Origin: Brachycybe producta | Lineage: Eukaryota; Arthropoda; Diplopoda; Playtdesmida; Andrognathidae | Assembly (NCBI GenBank): GCA_036925085.1 | Contig: JAUPFP010000008.1 | Location: forward strand, 3,073,957 to 3,137,956 | Direction: 5' to 3' | Length of the DNA: 64,000 nt | Part shown: in pieces, positions 1 through 15,400 of the stretch | Numbering within the stretch: position 1 is the stretch's first letter | Layout: every line of letters begins with the position of its first letter | Program-made: the position numbers and the translations under genes | Notes under the pieces: generated by a model | What the model saw: only the letters and a program-made list of their open reading frames with translations | Database searches by the model: none | What the model was told of the DNA's origin: nothing

Positions 1-3000
1 ATTTGGCGTTTGCTCCAATTTACTATTTTACCAATTGGCATTTATTAACTTTGGCGCTTCTTCGCCAGTGCCACCGTTTTAGACAGGATGAAGTTCCTAC
101 CCATTAGAAACCAACATCAACAATTCAACATTCTTGCTAAAATGATTATGCTTTTTGAGGAACAAAGACTACAAACAATGACCATGTGCAATACAGATTT
201 AAGCAACAAATTTAAGAGACATTGGTGTAGTATTTATTGACTTCCGACAAGAGATCCATGAACCATTAGTTTAAAAAAGAAAGAAATATCTTTGAAACCT
301 TTAAGCAAAGCATTAAACTACTCGGTATAGGAAACTGCGGACAGTCTTCTAAAACTTGCAAAACAAAGCTGTGAAAACAGTGACAAAACACTGAAAACCT
401 TTTGCTAAAGTTAATAATAAACCTGAAAAAAACACCGAATACTAAAATGTTAAATTAAAACTATAATGTCTAACTTATACATTTTTAGTAAAAACATAAG
501 CATATAAGTCCACTAGCAATAATCACATAAGTCCAAAATTATAAGTCCCTCCAAATGTCAGTTTTATGGAAGTATTCATAACTTGAGAATTACAATTTTT
601 TTACAGGATCAAGGTTCTAACCCCAAAAACAAATCAAGAAAAAAAATTCTATATAAAATGGCTGATTCAATGTTAAAAAAACACAGCTGGATATTCAAAT
701 GCAAAAGGTGCCCACAAACAGCCCAATTTCTCCCCCCATATAAATGTATTCATATCAAGCATAGCCTGTCACTTTATAACTTGTGCTCGATTGGTGATGA
801 CCATACCACAAAAGTGAACACGTCCATGATTATTTTAGATGACGAACCATACAACGATTGACAATGTGCAGTCGAGCGAATGACTTTTACCTCACTTTTG
901 TTCCTCATATTTGGTTTATTTTTTTTTTGGGTTGTTGAAGGTGTATTCTTTTTCTTTTGTACTCTTGCGATCTGAAGTAGCCCTGCTGCTCTAACAAACT
1001 ATCGGATTTCATCAGCCGGTTAACATCATAGATTCCAGTAGGACCCCATCTACACTAAGGGACCACTTTAAAAAAAAATGTATACATAATCTCAACATCC
1101 CTTTCTTGAAATAGTGATTGAGGGGATTGGTCTCCAAATATACTGACTGAGGGATTAACAATTGAACATTAAAAGAAAAAAAAAAGTCTTTTTGAAATTC
1201 CTGAATGTGTCTCTTCTAAGTTCCCACCACTGTTTTCTATGTTGCTAGTAATTTGAAATTATATATTTTATGATAATTTGTCAAATTCTTTAATAAAAAC
1301 AATTTCTAATTGATACGTAAAGTTTCTTGTTTAAAGTTTAAAGTTTCTTCACGTTCTTGTACGTAAAGTTTTCAAATTTTTGTAACAACTGTGAAACATT
1401 ATTTTTCTATATTAGCCTGGTTCCTAAATGCAAAATTCCATTAAGAAACACAAACATAGAAAAAGTTCAGAAAATGCAATTTCCTGTACAGTTCACATAA
1501 AATCAGAAAAAAAGCAATTTAAATTTTGTGTTCATTCTATTCTGCACGATTCTATTCATCACGTCTTTGCACAGTAAGTAAGATGTTTGATGTCACAGGT
1601 TCATTAGAAAATTTTAAAATTAAAAAAAAACGTTGATATATTTTATTTTGCGAGCAAAATTCAGTATGTGTAAACCCGGCTTAAGAAAAATCCCTAATCT
1701 TTATCTTACACCAACCTTTTTTTTAAGAGGACCACCATAATACATCACCTACCATAATAGACACCTCTCAAGTTGGTTAGATTACTTTTTTAAGCTAAAA
1801 TAACTCCCTTTAGCCTTCCCCGTTTTTAAATATACAGTAAATGAAGTTTTTACAAAGAAAAAGGTATACATAGACTAGTATTTAGTCAGAAGAAGAAGAA
1901 GAAAAAAATATTTCAACTGTTGTTATTTGCAAAGGAAGTAAAAGTACCAACAAAAATGTAAGAAGAGAGAAATTTGTTCTTCTGTTCATTTGTCCTCCAC
2001 GAAGAATGACAGCTAACCTGCTAGGTTGTGGTTTATTTCATTAGGGGGTCTTGTAACAGTGACAGAACAGAAAAAAAAATTACGGTCATACATTCTGACA
2101 TGCATGCATTACAGATCAAGAATTTTATGGGGTGAACCTGTGTGGTGATCATAAGGTATATAATAAACCATAAAAAACTAGAGAGAAAAAAAAAACTCCA
2201 AAAATAATAATAAAACTCCACGTTATGAAGAGAACAGACAGAGGTTGGGAGAGAGAGAGTGGAGAACAAAAAAACCCTTAAACATTTTCCTCGGCTGGAG
2301 GCAACACAGATTAACAAAATTACCCATTTCAGAATTGGCGTTAATCCGTATAATATATCATTTTTTATGATTATATTCATGTAATTTTTTTCATTTAAAA
2401 ATTATAACCGAAAAAAAAAACAATGAGAAAGGAATGGAAAGAAATATTCAGACAGTTCAATCAACAAATTATATCATCATTTTATGGCTTCCAGAAAAAT
2501 AAGTTTAAAATTGAAAACAAATAAAATGTAAGATCATATATGCATATTTTCTAATCTTAAAACAGGCAAATGACAGCTCAAAAGTAGGCCTACATAAGAA
2601 ATGTCTCTAATAACACTGCTACATTCTTTAATTTTCAATAAAACAATAGAATCGACTATTTAAAAAAAATCAATGTTTGATAGAAACTAAACCAGTAAAT
2701 GAATGAATATGCTATGAGTATTGCCATGATAATGTCTTTTTTTAAAAAAAAAAATCATATTACAATTTTAAAATTATTTATCAGTAAAGACTGAAGCAAA
2801 AAATAGATATTAAAATGTGATCATTAAAAGTTTACAATGTTTTGTTAAAAAAAATTTTTTTAGTACCTTTATTCTACATAGTTTCTAACAAACTTTCATA
2901 TTTTTAGTGACTTCTATAAAAGTGTCGGTTCAATTTTATTATAGAATTACTACATCTAAAAATTACAATTGACATTACTTATGTACTGAGATGACTGTTA

Positions 3001-5880
3001 AACCAATTACATGTGAGCGGTCACTGAGAACTCCGACTTTTAAGACTTAATAAAGCTTACATGAAAGTAATGAATAATGATTGTAGCAATTTATTTATGA
3101 CACACTAAATTCACTAATAAATCTTTCATAACTCATAAGGATAACCTTTTCATGCATATACTGAGAATATTACAGTAAATATTTTTGTATATGAGGATTA
3201 CAATGTATAGGCACTAGTAACTAGGAATTGGTACAGTAAAATACAAGGTGTATAAAAACTGACCCGATCACAATGACCAAATTACTTTAAAATGTTGAAA
3301 GTACATTATTCTAGAGAAGACAAAATTTAACCAAGGAATGGATAATGTATACCAGCTCTTAGTTGTACTAAAATTATTAAGACTATTATAACCAGGAACA
3401 TTATGTAGCCTATTACTACCACTGGGGATCTATAAGGCATTAACTTAAATGTTTGTATTGTTGCACATCTTTTCATTTATATTACACAATAATGACAAAT
3501 CTGTGTTTATAGTATATATATATATATAATACTAGGGTGAATAATGCAACCAAAATTCGTATAAAAACTAGTAGAAGTCCCACAATTATATCGACAAAAC
3601 ATAAAAATTTTGTCACTGAATGTTCTGCGAAACCACAAATGGGTCCCATCGAACTCATTAAAAGTCGAACGAAAACCCTCCTCACTCTTATTCCCTGCTG
3701 AGTAATTAGAAAACTCCAATAACCCGTCTTTACAATGAATCCAAGATGATATTGGTGGTTGATGATCATAAAGTTAAACACCAGACACACTATAACGCCA
3801 CACACACAGTACACATAATGAAATTTGTGGGTAGAATAGAATCATATCATAAAATGTTTTCGCTATTATACAAATAAAACAGTCTAGTAACTTCTAATAT
3901 AACTTTAAGACCGGTACATATATGAGTCAGAAATACAACAATTTCAGAATTAAGAATATGAGCTAATAATAGTTCATCATAAAATGTGTAGTAGCTTAGT
4001 AAAAGTAACTTACAGGTGCCAAATATTTTGCCCAAATATTTTTTTAATAATTTTAAATAGGCACACAAGTGACTATTTCAGTTTATACTAGATATTTTTA
4101 GTCAAATCAAATAGTCCCTCAAACATTTAAGAAATTATTGAAATTATGATGAAAAAAATAAAAACAAAAATGAAAATAAAAAATTCATAAATTCACAAAT
4201 TCATAATTTGCCGATTCTCCTTCCTTGGCATTTTTTGTAAAAAAAAGTTAAAATTGTTTGATTTGCCTTGATTATTTATTGTTATTGGGGATTATATTTT
4301 TAAGTTTCTATAATTTTTTTATTTATTTAAAATTGTGAAAATATGTATTTCTTTGTATATTGTGTGAAATTATTGTTTGTAATTGACTTGGTAAATGTTT
4401 TAAATGTTTTATCACCTTCAGATTCCTAATCAAATTTATTATAATTATTTAAAAAAAAATGTTGTGTTCAGTTTTTAATGTTTTTTAGCAGTTTGTAAAA
4501 AATAATCTTTCAAGAGAAATTAATTACTGATGCACATTTCTAAGCCTTAAAAATCTACACGTGCAAAAGTTGTTTAACATGTGTATTTTACGGCATCAAT
4601 TACAATCTTACAAACTATTAATATTAAAGCAAAATAGAACCCGTAAACTCTTAACGTGTACCTGGTATTATAAGTCTCACAAATAAACACTGCAAACACA
4701 CCTCTGTCAACAAGCAGCTTCCAAACGTTTGCAACAACAACAAAAAAAAACTTTTGAGTGCCTACGAAACAAAACTAAAACGCACGCCTATTGGTGGACG
4801 TCCTAAGGCCTACCCTAGCCCAATTCGACAACATCGATGGCCACTAACATACTTGCCGAGCTTGGCTCTCAAAATACCCGGTGAGATCCTATGAACACAC
4901 AAAAACACGGAGACACTTTTGTTTATAGTAAGCCCATATACACATACATATACTGAGCTACTAAAAACATCGTATAGACCCGTGAAAAGTGAGTGAACAA
5001 ATGAAGTAAACTTGCCACCAAAGATAAATGAATTGACTTTTGTCACTTTTTTTTTACTGTGTAAATGAATGACACTCACGATGATGAGTAATTAAACATA
5101 AAAGTAAAACTGCAACTAAAAATATAAAAGCTACCAGAGGAGTATTTACATTATACACAAAATTACACAAGTGTGGAAAACTCAGTATCATAAAAAGGTA
5201 AGCAAGCTGCTTTATATTTAATTATTTAAAAAATTATTTAAGTTAGAACTTATAACTATAGACATTTTTTTAAAAAATTCGAATTTCTACAATTATTACT
5301 GAACTTTCTTTTGTGAATACCAATTTATGGGGTCCTATGTAAAAAAAACATTTCTTAAAGTAAAAACTTAACTGAACTTTATGGTTTCATTAATAAGTAT
5401 TGTTTCAGAAGTTCAATTTGACTTAAATTATTTATAAATAAAATTTAATTTTAAAATATTCTGTCGTGTTTTTTATCTTTTAAGGTAAGGTACTAATCAC
5501 CCCCCAAAAAAGAGCGAAACCAGAAAGAAAAAAAAACCTTAACAAATTAATTTTTTGTTGAAAATTTTAACAAAAATTTCATGAAATGAAATAAAAGACT
5601 GTGGATGACAGGATAATCACTCGATTGAATGATAAGTTATTAAAAGAAAACAATCCTAGTTTCCATGGTCTGGTTAAGCACCACAGGAGGTCATAATTAA
5701 AACCCTTCATGAGAAGTAAATGCAATGGATTAATAATAACTAATAACATATGCAAGACGATGGAAAAACGTTTCTTAATTCGCCTAAAGACTATTTTTTT
5801 CTCTTGAAAAACACTAGATACCTTTGAGTGCTCTTGAGAAACTGTGTTTTTAATGGGCTCGACGCTGGAATTTTGAGCTA
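1..5880. other. gene-free AT-rich intergenic DNA
   Basis: No reading frame here has a recognisable domain, plausible exon borders or a composition unlike the background. The stretch consists of A/T runs, short (TA)n tracts (for example around 3517-3530) and scattered short open frames of the kind expected by chance. It could hold distal regulatory DNA for the Wnt gene downstream, but nothing in the sequence shows this. Confidence 0.6.
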
Positions 5881-6432
5881 ATGGATTCACAATTAGACTA
5901 GGTACTTTTGGAATTTGCCGTTGGACGTAAAGAAACCGAGAAAAAAATGTTGTTGAGACCACATAAACGAATAACAATGCAATTGGATTTGCAGTTGAAA
6001 TATAACCGATACATCAGTAGTAATAGTAGTAGTGGCAAGTTGAGTTACATGCCCCAAACGTGGAAGCTTCTTCAAGTTCAATCTCATGGATGCATCAGCA
6101 ATAAAGGTGGAACTGGTCACAATGGACATTAATGCCTTATTACGAGACCTGCATCCTGGGATTATTTTGAAACTCTCGTGTTTGTGCAACCTCTCACCCT
6201 CTCGAAGACGACAACAATGTGCTGTGTTCGCTAATTTTACTATGTCACATATAGATTCTTTAAGGGCAAAATGGAAGAAAACTTTTGTGTGTTTCAAGTT
6301 AACCTGAGTATTACACCTTTAAAGAATAAATGACTTTATAATTGTAAAACTCAAATGGAATATTTTCAGAAAAACGTGTCAAAAACATAAGTGAAGGAAA
6401 AAAAAAGTCATGTTCTGCTAATATTTTTTGTC
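5880..6432 (+). promoter_or_regulatory. possible 5' UTR / promoter region of the Wnt gene
   Basis: From about 5880 to 6310 base composition becomes less AT-rich and the sequence is open in several frames on both strands, unlike the DNA on either side. The Wnt start codon follows at 6433. The open frames match no family known to me and are probably by-products of composition. Inference: this is an untranslated first exon or proximal promoter. No TATA box or initiator could be assigned with confidence. Confidence 0.3.
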
Positions 6433-9400
6433 ATGGAACTCTCCAGCAGATTAGTACTACTGGTTAGTCTATTGCTGACAGCGGAAGTGGCTTATGCAAG
6501 TTGGTGGTAAGCATATTTTCTCGTTAATCTATATAATCATTATTCAACCAACATGTAAAAACAAAAAATGTAATAATAAATGGTAAGAGTTTGTATGAAA
6601 ATCTCCAAAATGTATTAATAACAAAAAATGTCCCTGTATTTATCGAATGTCATGGACTTTAACAATTAGCATTCTAGTCTGCCACATTGTGAACGCACAC
6701 CTAGCCTTTATTTTTGTCAAAAGTCAGTTTAGCTTCTAATGAATAGAACATTACAGTAGAGAAACAAGTAGAGAGAGAGAGAAAACAGGGCCAATGAACA
6801 CAACTCAGCAGGACGCTGCTTGTTTTTTTGTTTCCATTCTATGTAAAAGTCTGAACACCCCGTGGACGACAACTGGACAGTTCAGTACAGATTACACAAC
6901 AGGTGGCCAAATGTATTATGCATACACAAACGCCTACGGGAATAGGTTGTCTACAGACTTTACGGATACCTAACAAGCCAATTTCCGTAGGAATACTTAA
7001 AAAAACTGTACAAACGTAATAAAAAAAGTGGACAAATAATAACAAGTAAAGCAATCTGTGGTCCTAATTGGAAATAGATGATGAAGTTTCTATCAGGTCT
7101 AACAACAATTATTCTAGAATGTCTTCTAAACCTAATTTTCCACACATACTTTTAAAAAAAAGATTCTTCTTTTTTTTATAAATAATGTTCTAGTTTGACC
7201 ATCAATTTTTCAATAAGTCAACCAATATATTCTTAAAAAGAAAACAACGTAAAAAAAGAGAGGTCAAACAACTCGGAGTCATGATGATCGTCTCCTGAAT
7301 TCTGATGGACATGCCAAGATTAACAAATCTATCAACAACTCTAAACACGAATTAATTGCAGCAGCTTGTTGATATTGTCATGAACATATTTTAGAAGCTG
7401 TCTCCAACTTTAAAAACAAAATATGACATCCATTTCACGAGTACAATTTAGAAGCTAGTTGTCAGAACAATTGTAAATTGGTGAAAAGAAATTACAAACA
7501 TAGTTCTGGTCAATTAAGGTTATGAATGTAAACTTAGGTTATGAATGTAAATCTAAGCCACACAAGCCAATATCTACAGTGAAGAATTTCAAGTTGCTAG
7601 CTATTATCAAGCAATGTACATATTAAATACAATTTTTTAGTATTTTTTACAAAAAAAATGTATTTAGATAATAACGAATTCAAAAAATAAACTGAATTTG
7701 GCAATGCTATCTTGTCATTTTGTTAATGTGAAAGGTTTAACTAATAAAATATTTTTAAATTATTGTTTTCGTTATATCGAAATCCTTAAATGACAGTAGG
7801 CCGACAGATACATCGGTAAACCGATTGCATCAGGACCGTTAGTTAACGTTCTTAATGCTGATTATGCCAATACAAGCGTGTAATGCATCCCAATTGAACA
7901 TATAAATTTGTTAATAAACTATTAATCTGTTAAGATCCTCCACACTCCAAAGTGTTCACGCAATGTTAATTGAAATTTCATGTTTACAAAATATAGTCTC
8001 GATTGTAAGCAACAAACTACTGTGTTTTGAACAATAATTGAAGTTGCAATAGTTTCTTGAATGTTGTGACCCGATATTAAAGCCTTTTGGTTGTAATATT
8101 CAAAGGAGTTTTAATTTTACATCCTTTTGAAAGATCATTGACCTCAAAAAAGGTCCATTTTACTAACTATCTTTCGTCATTCAGGAACATCTTTTAGCTT
8201 TAAAAAAAATTGTGTATATTCCATAACGAGGTATTTTCATAACCTTTCGAATCGGCAAAATTATAATATCAGCAGAGCCCAATTAAACATACATGTAAGT
8301 AGGGCTAATACTCAATTTACATATAGACACCAGAATTGCCAAAAACTGATGATGAAAAATATCAAATTTAATTATATTTTTCAAAAATGTTACAGTTCAG
8401 AATTGTCTAGCAACAACTTCCAAACGTTGTCATTAAATCAAGCAATCAGCAAATCACATGTGCTGCAGTTGCTTAACATGTATGTTAATTGGTAATTTAA
8501 GTGGAAAACTGGTTAAGAGCTGCAGTGACAAGACAAATTTGATGCTATAAACCACCTACACTCAGTTATGATCTTATGTTTTGCATGGATACATTATATA
8601 ACTCAATCTAAAAAAAATAAAGACCTTCGCAAAGTTTTGGAAAAAAAAATATAATACATTTTTATAACATGTTAACCTTAAAACGATACTGAATAGTTAC
8701 TGTATGTAGGTGTGACTAAGCAGGTGTTAACGAGTTATTGCTATTAGTTTGATTTGCAAGGAACAGGAAACGTCAAACAAAAAAGTTCCATAAATGTAAT
8801 TTACTAATTTTATGACCAATTAAAAATAATTATTTGTTAAAATTATGGGTTCGCATTGCAAACTCCTTTATATAACAATTGTTTAACTAGATGTCTGTAT
8901 TTATTGTATAAACTGAGCTGCTCATGATATATTGGGACCCTATTGTATTGTACATCTGTTGTAGAGCTGTCAATTCTGATGGGATGTATTGTGGACATGC
9001 TTAAAAATAAGTGAAAGCATTCTTTTCATCCTAGGAAGAAAAGAAAAAAAAAAAAGAGAAAGGACTCCCTAAAAAATACATAACAAAAACCTTCACGTAC
9101 AGATAGTTTGTTTACATATTTACTCTAAATATACAGAATAACTAACAACAAACATCCATGTCATCATACTATAATCGCACTTGACCTCATAAACAAGCAA
9201 CAAAATATATTAAGATGTCTAAAACATGTTAACATTTAAGTTAATATTTTTACTATGCAAAATATTCAATTAATGAAAATATCCAAACAATGTTATTCTA
9301 AAAAGCTAATGTCTGAAATATTTCAAGTAAATCTACAACTGATTTAAAAACCAGAAAACAAAAATCACATAAACAATCTGCAAATAGTTATTACAATCTC

Positions 9401-12400
9401 TAAAAATCATAAATGGGACTAACTGCAAAAGTTCCGTAAAACAAAGACATCACTTTGTCTTTTAGCTAGAATGGATGGAAAAGTAGACAGGAAAAACACT
9501 TTTCGTGTCTTCTTATCATAATTCTCAAGTGGCTATGCCCATTAAGACAAGACTAAACGAGTCTTAAAACTATTACATCGGTTTGCAATCACAACAAAAA
9601 GTGATAAGACAAATCCATTCCACTTTAACCATTGTTATTATCTTCTTAGAAGTTAGCGGGAGAAGCGAAATTGACATTGACACTAACAGAATTCACATGA
9701 AGTAGAAGAAGAAAAAAGTTTACTCCTTTTCAAATCAATACGTTCATATTCCTAGTCACTTAAAAAGACGATAGACACTTTAAATAAAATTGCCAAAAAA
9801 AATTGCCATAAACCAGAAAAAAATTAAAATTGCTTTTTATATCCTATTATTAAAAAATGATAAGCTGCATTAAGTTTTGTATTGTTTTAATTGTTTGTAA
9901 AGGTAGCTATAATTATTTTATGCAATTGTGATCGAGAAAATTATTAGGACAAAAAAAAGATTGCATACATATTAGAAATTAAACTAATCCACAAAATTCA
10001 CAAATCAGCTGCCAATCAGTTTTTATAAGTTACAAACCTACTTCGTACTACAGAATAAAAGGGAAAAAAAGTAATTTTCGAATACACGAAAAGTGAAATG
10101 ATGAAGGGGGGGGGGGGGAGGGTTTCAAAATAAATGTCACAATCACAAAAGATGAAGTGACATTTGAAAAAAAAATAAGGTTTTATATATTAGAAATAGA
10201 CATATACGAGGATCAATGCATATAAATGTGTGAACTGTCTGAACATAACAATGAATAAACGAAATTAAATACTTTTCCCATTCCCTCTCTCACCCCTAAA
10301 ACTCTTATGTTGAAAAACCCAAGTGAATATCATCATCCAACACAGGATGAAAAAGTGGAGGGGGGAAATTAAACGAGAAAAGGGAGAGGTTTGGAATTGG
10401 GGGGCGTACAAGTCTACAATATGAAATTTATTGAGACATATATTTGAAAATCTAGTTAATTCACTTACACCCACACTCAGAATAACCATACAAATGGATA
10501 GAATGAAAAAAAGAAAACTATATTTATTAATATTAATATAAAAATAAATTGAAAAATGTTTTTTTTTTCTTTTTTTGACCTGAACAACTACAGGGGCCAC
10601 AACTTCAAGGAAGAAATGCTAATTTTTTTTTTAAAAAAAAAACCATCTGTACACACTTTGCTCATAAGAATTATTTATAAAAATTATTATGAATGGTGTG
10701 TAGATCCTGTTTTTCTTTCTTCCATTAGCTCCACACCCAATGTGTCTATAAAGTTATGGATAATATTTTAAAATAGGAGGAGGTGGATCGTAAAACTAAG
10801 ATTTAATTTAACACTGTTAGAAACCCCACGAAACTTTTTTTTTTAAAAAAAAGGTAAAAAAAAATTTACACAAAAAGAAATTCGCCATAAAATGATTACT
10901 CATGGAGTTATAATGTTATGTAATGTTCGAGAAAACGGTCCTAAGTGGTGTTAGATGGAAATCCACCTTGTTTTCACCGGTAAAAAACATAGGATTTTAA
11001 AACCACCTTTAGGTTCTTAACCACGTATAGTCGTTGTGCAATAAACTGTAATTTATTTGCCTCCCATAGTGTCATAAATTACCAAAACCAACCATTTTTA
11101 AAGCCATACGTTTATAAGTGAATCACTATAGAAGACTTACCCACTACCACATGCAATGGGCTAGTTTTTTTTTAACAAAAAAAAGGTGCTGTTGAAAGAT
11201 CTCGTTATTTAGTCTGACCCCTGAAGCCACAACACTCAAGGAACATACATTAAGATTATAATGCCAAGTAAGAAAACGATATAATGACACAAGAGTTAAG
11301 AGAAATCAAGAAAACACCTTTTAGATTTATAAGAAAAAACCACCAAAAATAAGAAAAGGAGGTTTAACTTTAAAATAAAAAAAACAAACCCGTAAACTAG
11401 ATTTAAAAAGCATCGATCTTGTAGTACAACAATCTAAAAGTTAGCCATTTAAAAAAATTTAAAACCTTTCGAAAGAATTTAATTTAAAAGTAATTTACGA
11501 TCAGATCAAATAAAAAAAGAACGAAAAAAATCGTGCTTTTAGAAAACCACCCAAATATTTCGTTTTAGATTGAGATCATAAGTCTTTTTTTTCTGTAAAT
11601 TTAATTTAAATTCAACTCACGTAACAAAATTACTTAAGAAAAAGAGGAAAAATAGTCAAAACCAAAGTGTTACTACGTTGAAATGTTGCAAAATCTGAGC
11701 GCTAAATTTTGCAGCCTATTCAAGCCATCAATGTCAACCAATCCACATATAATTTTCAAAAGAAACCAACTTATTCTTTAAAAAAGAAGAAATTAGATGG
11801 ACAATGAAATGAAGAAACCCCTCACAGTGAGCCAACACTAGTGTTTGTGTATAGTTTGAATGTATAGTATGTTTGGAATGTGGAAAAAATGGACGAAAAG
11901 TAAACAAGTAACCTGTAGAAATCTTCAGCCTCGGCCCCAATTATGACTTATAAAAATATTTCTGCAGAAATTGCATTGTGTGCATTTGCGAAGGCAACAA
12001 TTCAATTAGCCACTGTTATAATAATGATCCCCTCGACGATCGAATAGTATAAACTTAATTTCATGAATAAAAGTTTACATCTAGCAAGACTTTAGAAAAG
12101 TAATATATATGCAAAAGCTATAGAATTCTTCATAAACATCATGTAAAATATTAATGAAATAAAAGTACATTAATATACATTAATATCTATGATATGCAAG
12201 TGAATTTATTTGGTACAAGGGAATTCTTACCAAGAATGTGTAAATTGCAAGCCAGTTATATTAAAATAACACGATGATACATTGATTCTAAAATGAAAAA
12301 CTGACAAAAAAAGTAAAATAGTTGTTTAATTAAAAACTTCCAAGTCTTCTATTCAATTTAAAAATGTTTCATTTTTTATTCCCGGATTAACCTCATGCTG

Positions 12401-15400
12401 GCAAATAACAGAAGAGACTAGAAGGAAAATAATCACTCAAAACTCGAAAACTAGCACACAGTATATCCAAAATGTTATAAAAGCACGATAAGGATTAAGT
12501 GTCCCAAAAGATTTTAGCCAAACATTTCATGAAAACGAGTATTATTCATCATGAAGTATATATTCAATAAAAAGTAAAATAGAAAAATCAGCTTATAGCC
12601 CTATTATTCTCTACAATTGGTCTATTATAATATAAACATACTGTTTGTCACAATATGCTGAATAAAGTTGAGGATTCCCTCACTGGCAAATACCCTGATC
12701 TGTGGGTATCGCATTTTTTACTTTTTTTAAAAGACAAGCTCGTAACATAGCCTCAAAGGTATAAAAAGCCACCTACAAGAATATGAAATAGGCTCGAAAT
12801 GAAAAGCAAAAACTTGGAATAACTAAAATAAATACTGATGGTTAAATTATCAATAAACAAACTAAATCGACAACTACCAATTTGGCATATAACTTTTTAA
12901 AACAACTCGAGATAATTTTCCTTCTTTGTACAAACCTTACTGAATGTTACAATTAGTTATTCAATGATGAAAAAAACATCGCGTGCAGACAATGACACGG
13001 AACTCATAGGGAAATTGTTCATTGAGGAAAATATTCAATGAGAAATAATTTCAAAAGTGGCAAGATGATAATAATAATAATAATTTGTTTCTTCTCTAAA
13101 AATAATTGTAAGTAATCATGTTTATACTTCAAAAGGTTGCTAGGAATGCCAACTGCATATCAGAGCACCATGGAATTGAAGCCGACAACTTATAAACAAC
13201 ATTGTACCAAACTCCATTATCTCGTGAAAAGACAACAAGAACTGTGTGGTCTAAGTCAGAATGTGTTGAAAACTGTTGGTACTGGAGCCAAGATGGGAAT
13301 AGATGAATGTCAATTCCAGTTCAAGATGAACAGATGGAACTGTACTACTTTTAACAATACATTGACTGTTTTTGGAGGAGTTTTAAGGATACGTAAGTAG
13401 GAACTACCTTCAATTCTATTTTTTTTTCTTCTTGAAATAATTAATTATTTAATAAATAATAATAATAAAAACTAAATCCTGCAAACATAAAAAAGTTAAA
13501 TGCCGTTTTAAGTTTGCAGGAATTAAGTTTTAAGTTTGTATTACGACACATTTATGCGGTTACACTGAGTTATGAACACACATGGGTAGTGTATGCTGTT
13601 GGTGCATAATGAACATCCTTAAGAAATGCTACAAATAAGGAAGTTGCTAACTCCATCTTAAGTCCCAACTCCCAACCCCCCTCCCCACTTTTTCTAAACC
13701 AAAAAAAAAATGTAAAAGATTATAGCAAGTAATGCATTATGAAGATGAGAGCAAGAATAAAAAGTGATGCTATGTTTAGTGTTTCCATTTTGGCCAAAAC
13801 CTCATTCTGGACATGATTTATGATTTGCCCGTCACTGATCTTCGAAAAAGTATATTGTAAAAAAAGAAAGGAAGAAGAGAAAGAGACAAGATAGAAAAAA
13901 ACTTAGAACACAACAACAACAAAAAATCAGGATACATGACAAAAAATTACTCATCATCAGAAGTATGCCTATCACAAAAACGTGTAAACATCCTCACAGC
14001 TGTGCTCATCAAAATGTACAAATTCTAAATCTACTCACATTTAGTTTGTAATTTCAGATTTTACACTTATGTTCAATATCAGAAAACCGTTCATTGTATA
14101 TTAAAATTAAAATTCATTCAAAGGGAGCTTTAGTAAATAACTAACGGATTAGCCTTTCAACAAAAAAAAACGAGAACTGAAAGACGTGAAAATTGAATTA
14201 CTTAAGAGACAAACATGCCAAACTGAAAAATTGGTCATTTTGGAGATTTACTAGGTAATGTGCAAAACTATCAATTTAGTTGTTAAATGTGCACATTTAC
14301 TAGTACTTTAAGTAATATGCAAAATGCCTCAGAACAAACCAAACTACAAATTGGTTGATGCAGAGAGTAATATACTGCCGAATTTCTGGTTTTGTATATT
14401 GACTAGTACAACTGCAGAATGACTGATTTTCTACTTTTTTTTAGTACGAAATACACGTAAAGAAAGATTTAGCTCATCAGCTTTTTTCGACTCATACATT
14501 CGTCTTCCCTTCTATACACTTAATAAGAGAGATGAAATATTCTTATGGATTAAGAAGCAATACGACAACAGATAGAAAAAAAAATCCAAGTGGAATTCTG
14601 TACTATCTTACACGCCCATACAGTCAGAAAAATGCACTACCACACGCACTATCTAAGAAGATAATAACTATGGGCATGTATTCAAAGAAGAGGTAGCCAA
14701 GTTTCACTGGCACTGTCAAACCATCTAAAGCTGCCCTAAAATGTTTGGCAATCAGAAAAAAAGAAATTTCCAGACAAGTAAAAAAAATTTTACATTCTAT
14801 TTTGTAAAAATACACATGTATAGGAAACTGAAAGAAGCACATTTCTCTTTCATGTACTAAATAGAACTTGCTAAGACCTACAAGTTAGATACGGTACACC
14901 AGGTTACAAGAACCTGAGATCATAAATCTTTTTGTAAATTAGAAACCGTGTAGCATCCGCTGACGAATTTAAACCTACTTGGATGATAATGATGGTGATT
15001 TTCAGATGGTCCCCCTTCCCTTCTCAATCCCTCCTCCCAATGTTTTGAACAGCCCCAAAACACAAACAACTAAATATAAATATGCATAGAAAAAGTATTC
15101 CGATAACGACCAACAGTTTGTTCATTATAATACCCCATCATACTTTATCACTGTTCGCTTATCAACATTTTATGAAATTTTCAAAGCAGAAAGCAGAGAG
15201 AAGGCTTATGTGTACGCCATCTCGGCAGCAGGAGTCGCTTACAGCATCACCCGAGCATGCAGCAAAGGAGAGATCACCGAGTGCGGCTGTGATGAGCGAG
15301 TAAGGGCTCGTCCCACAAGAGGAAAATGGGAATGGGGTGGTTGCTCCGAAGACATCAAATTTGGAGGCACATTCAGCAAGGATTTTGTGGATGCTCGTGA

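Noticed and set aside
2033-2380. 115-codon hydrophobic minus-strand frame
   Set aside because: Phenylalanine- and leucine-rich translation of A/T-rich DNA; no start context, homology or splice sites.
5893-6307. Overlapping open frames of 73-134 codons on both strands
   Set aside because: No domain, no plausible splice context and mutual overlap; explained by local composition upstream of the Wnt gene.
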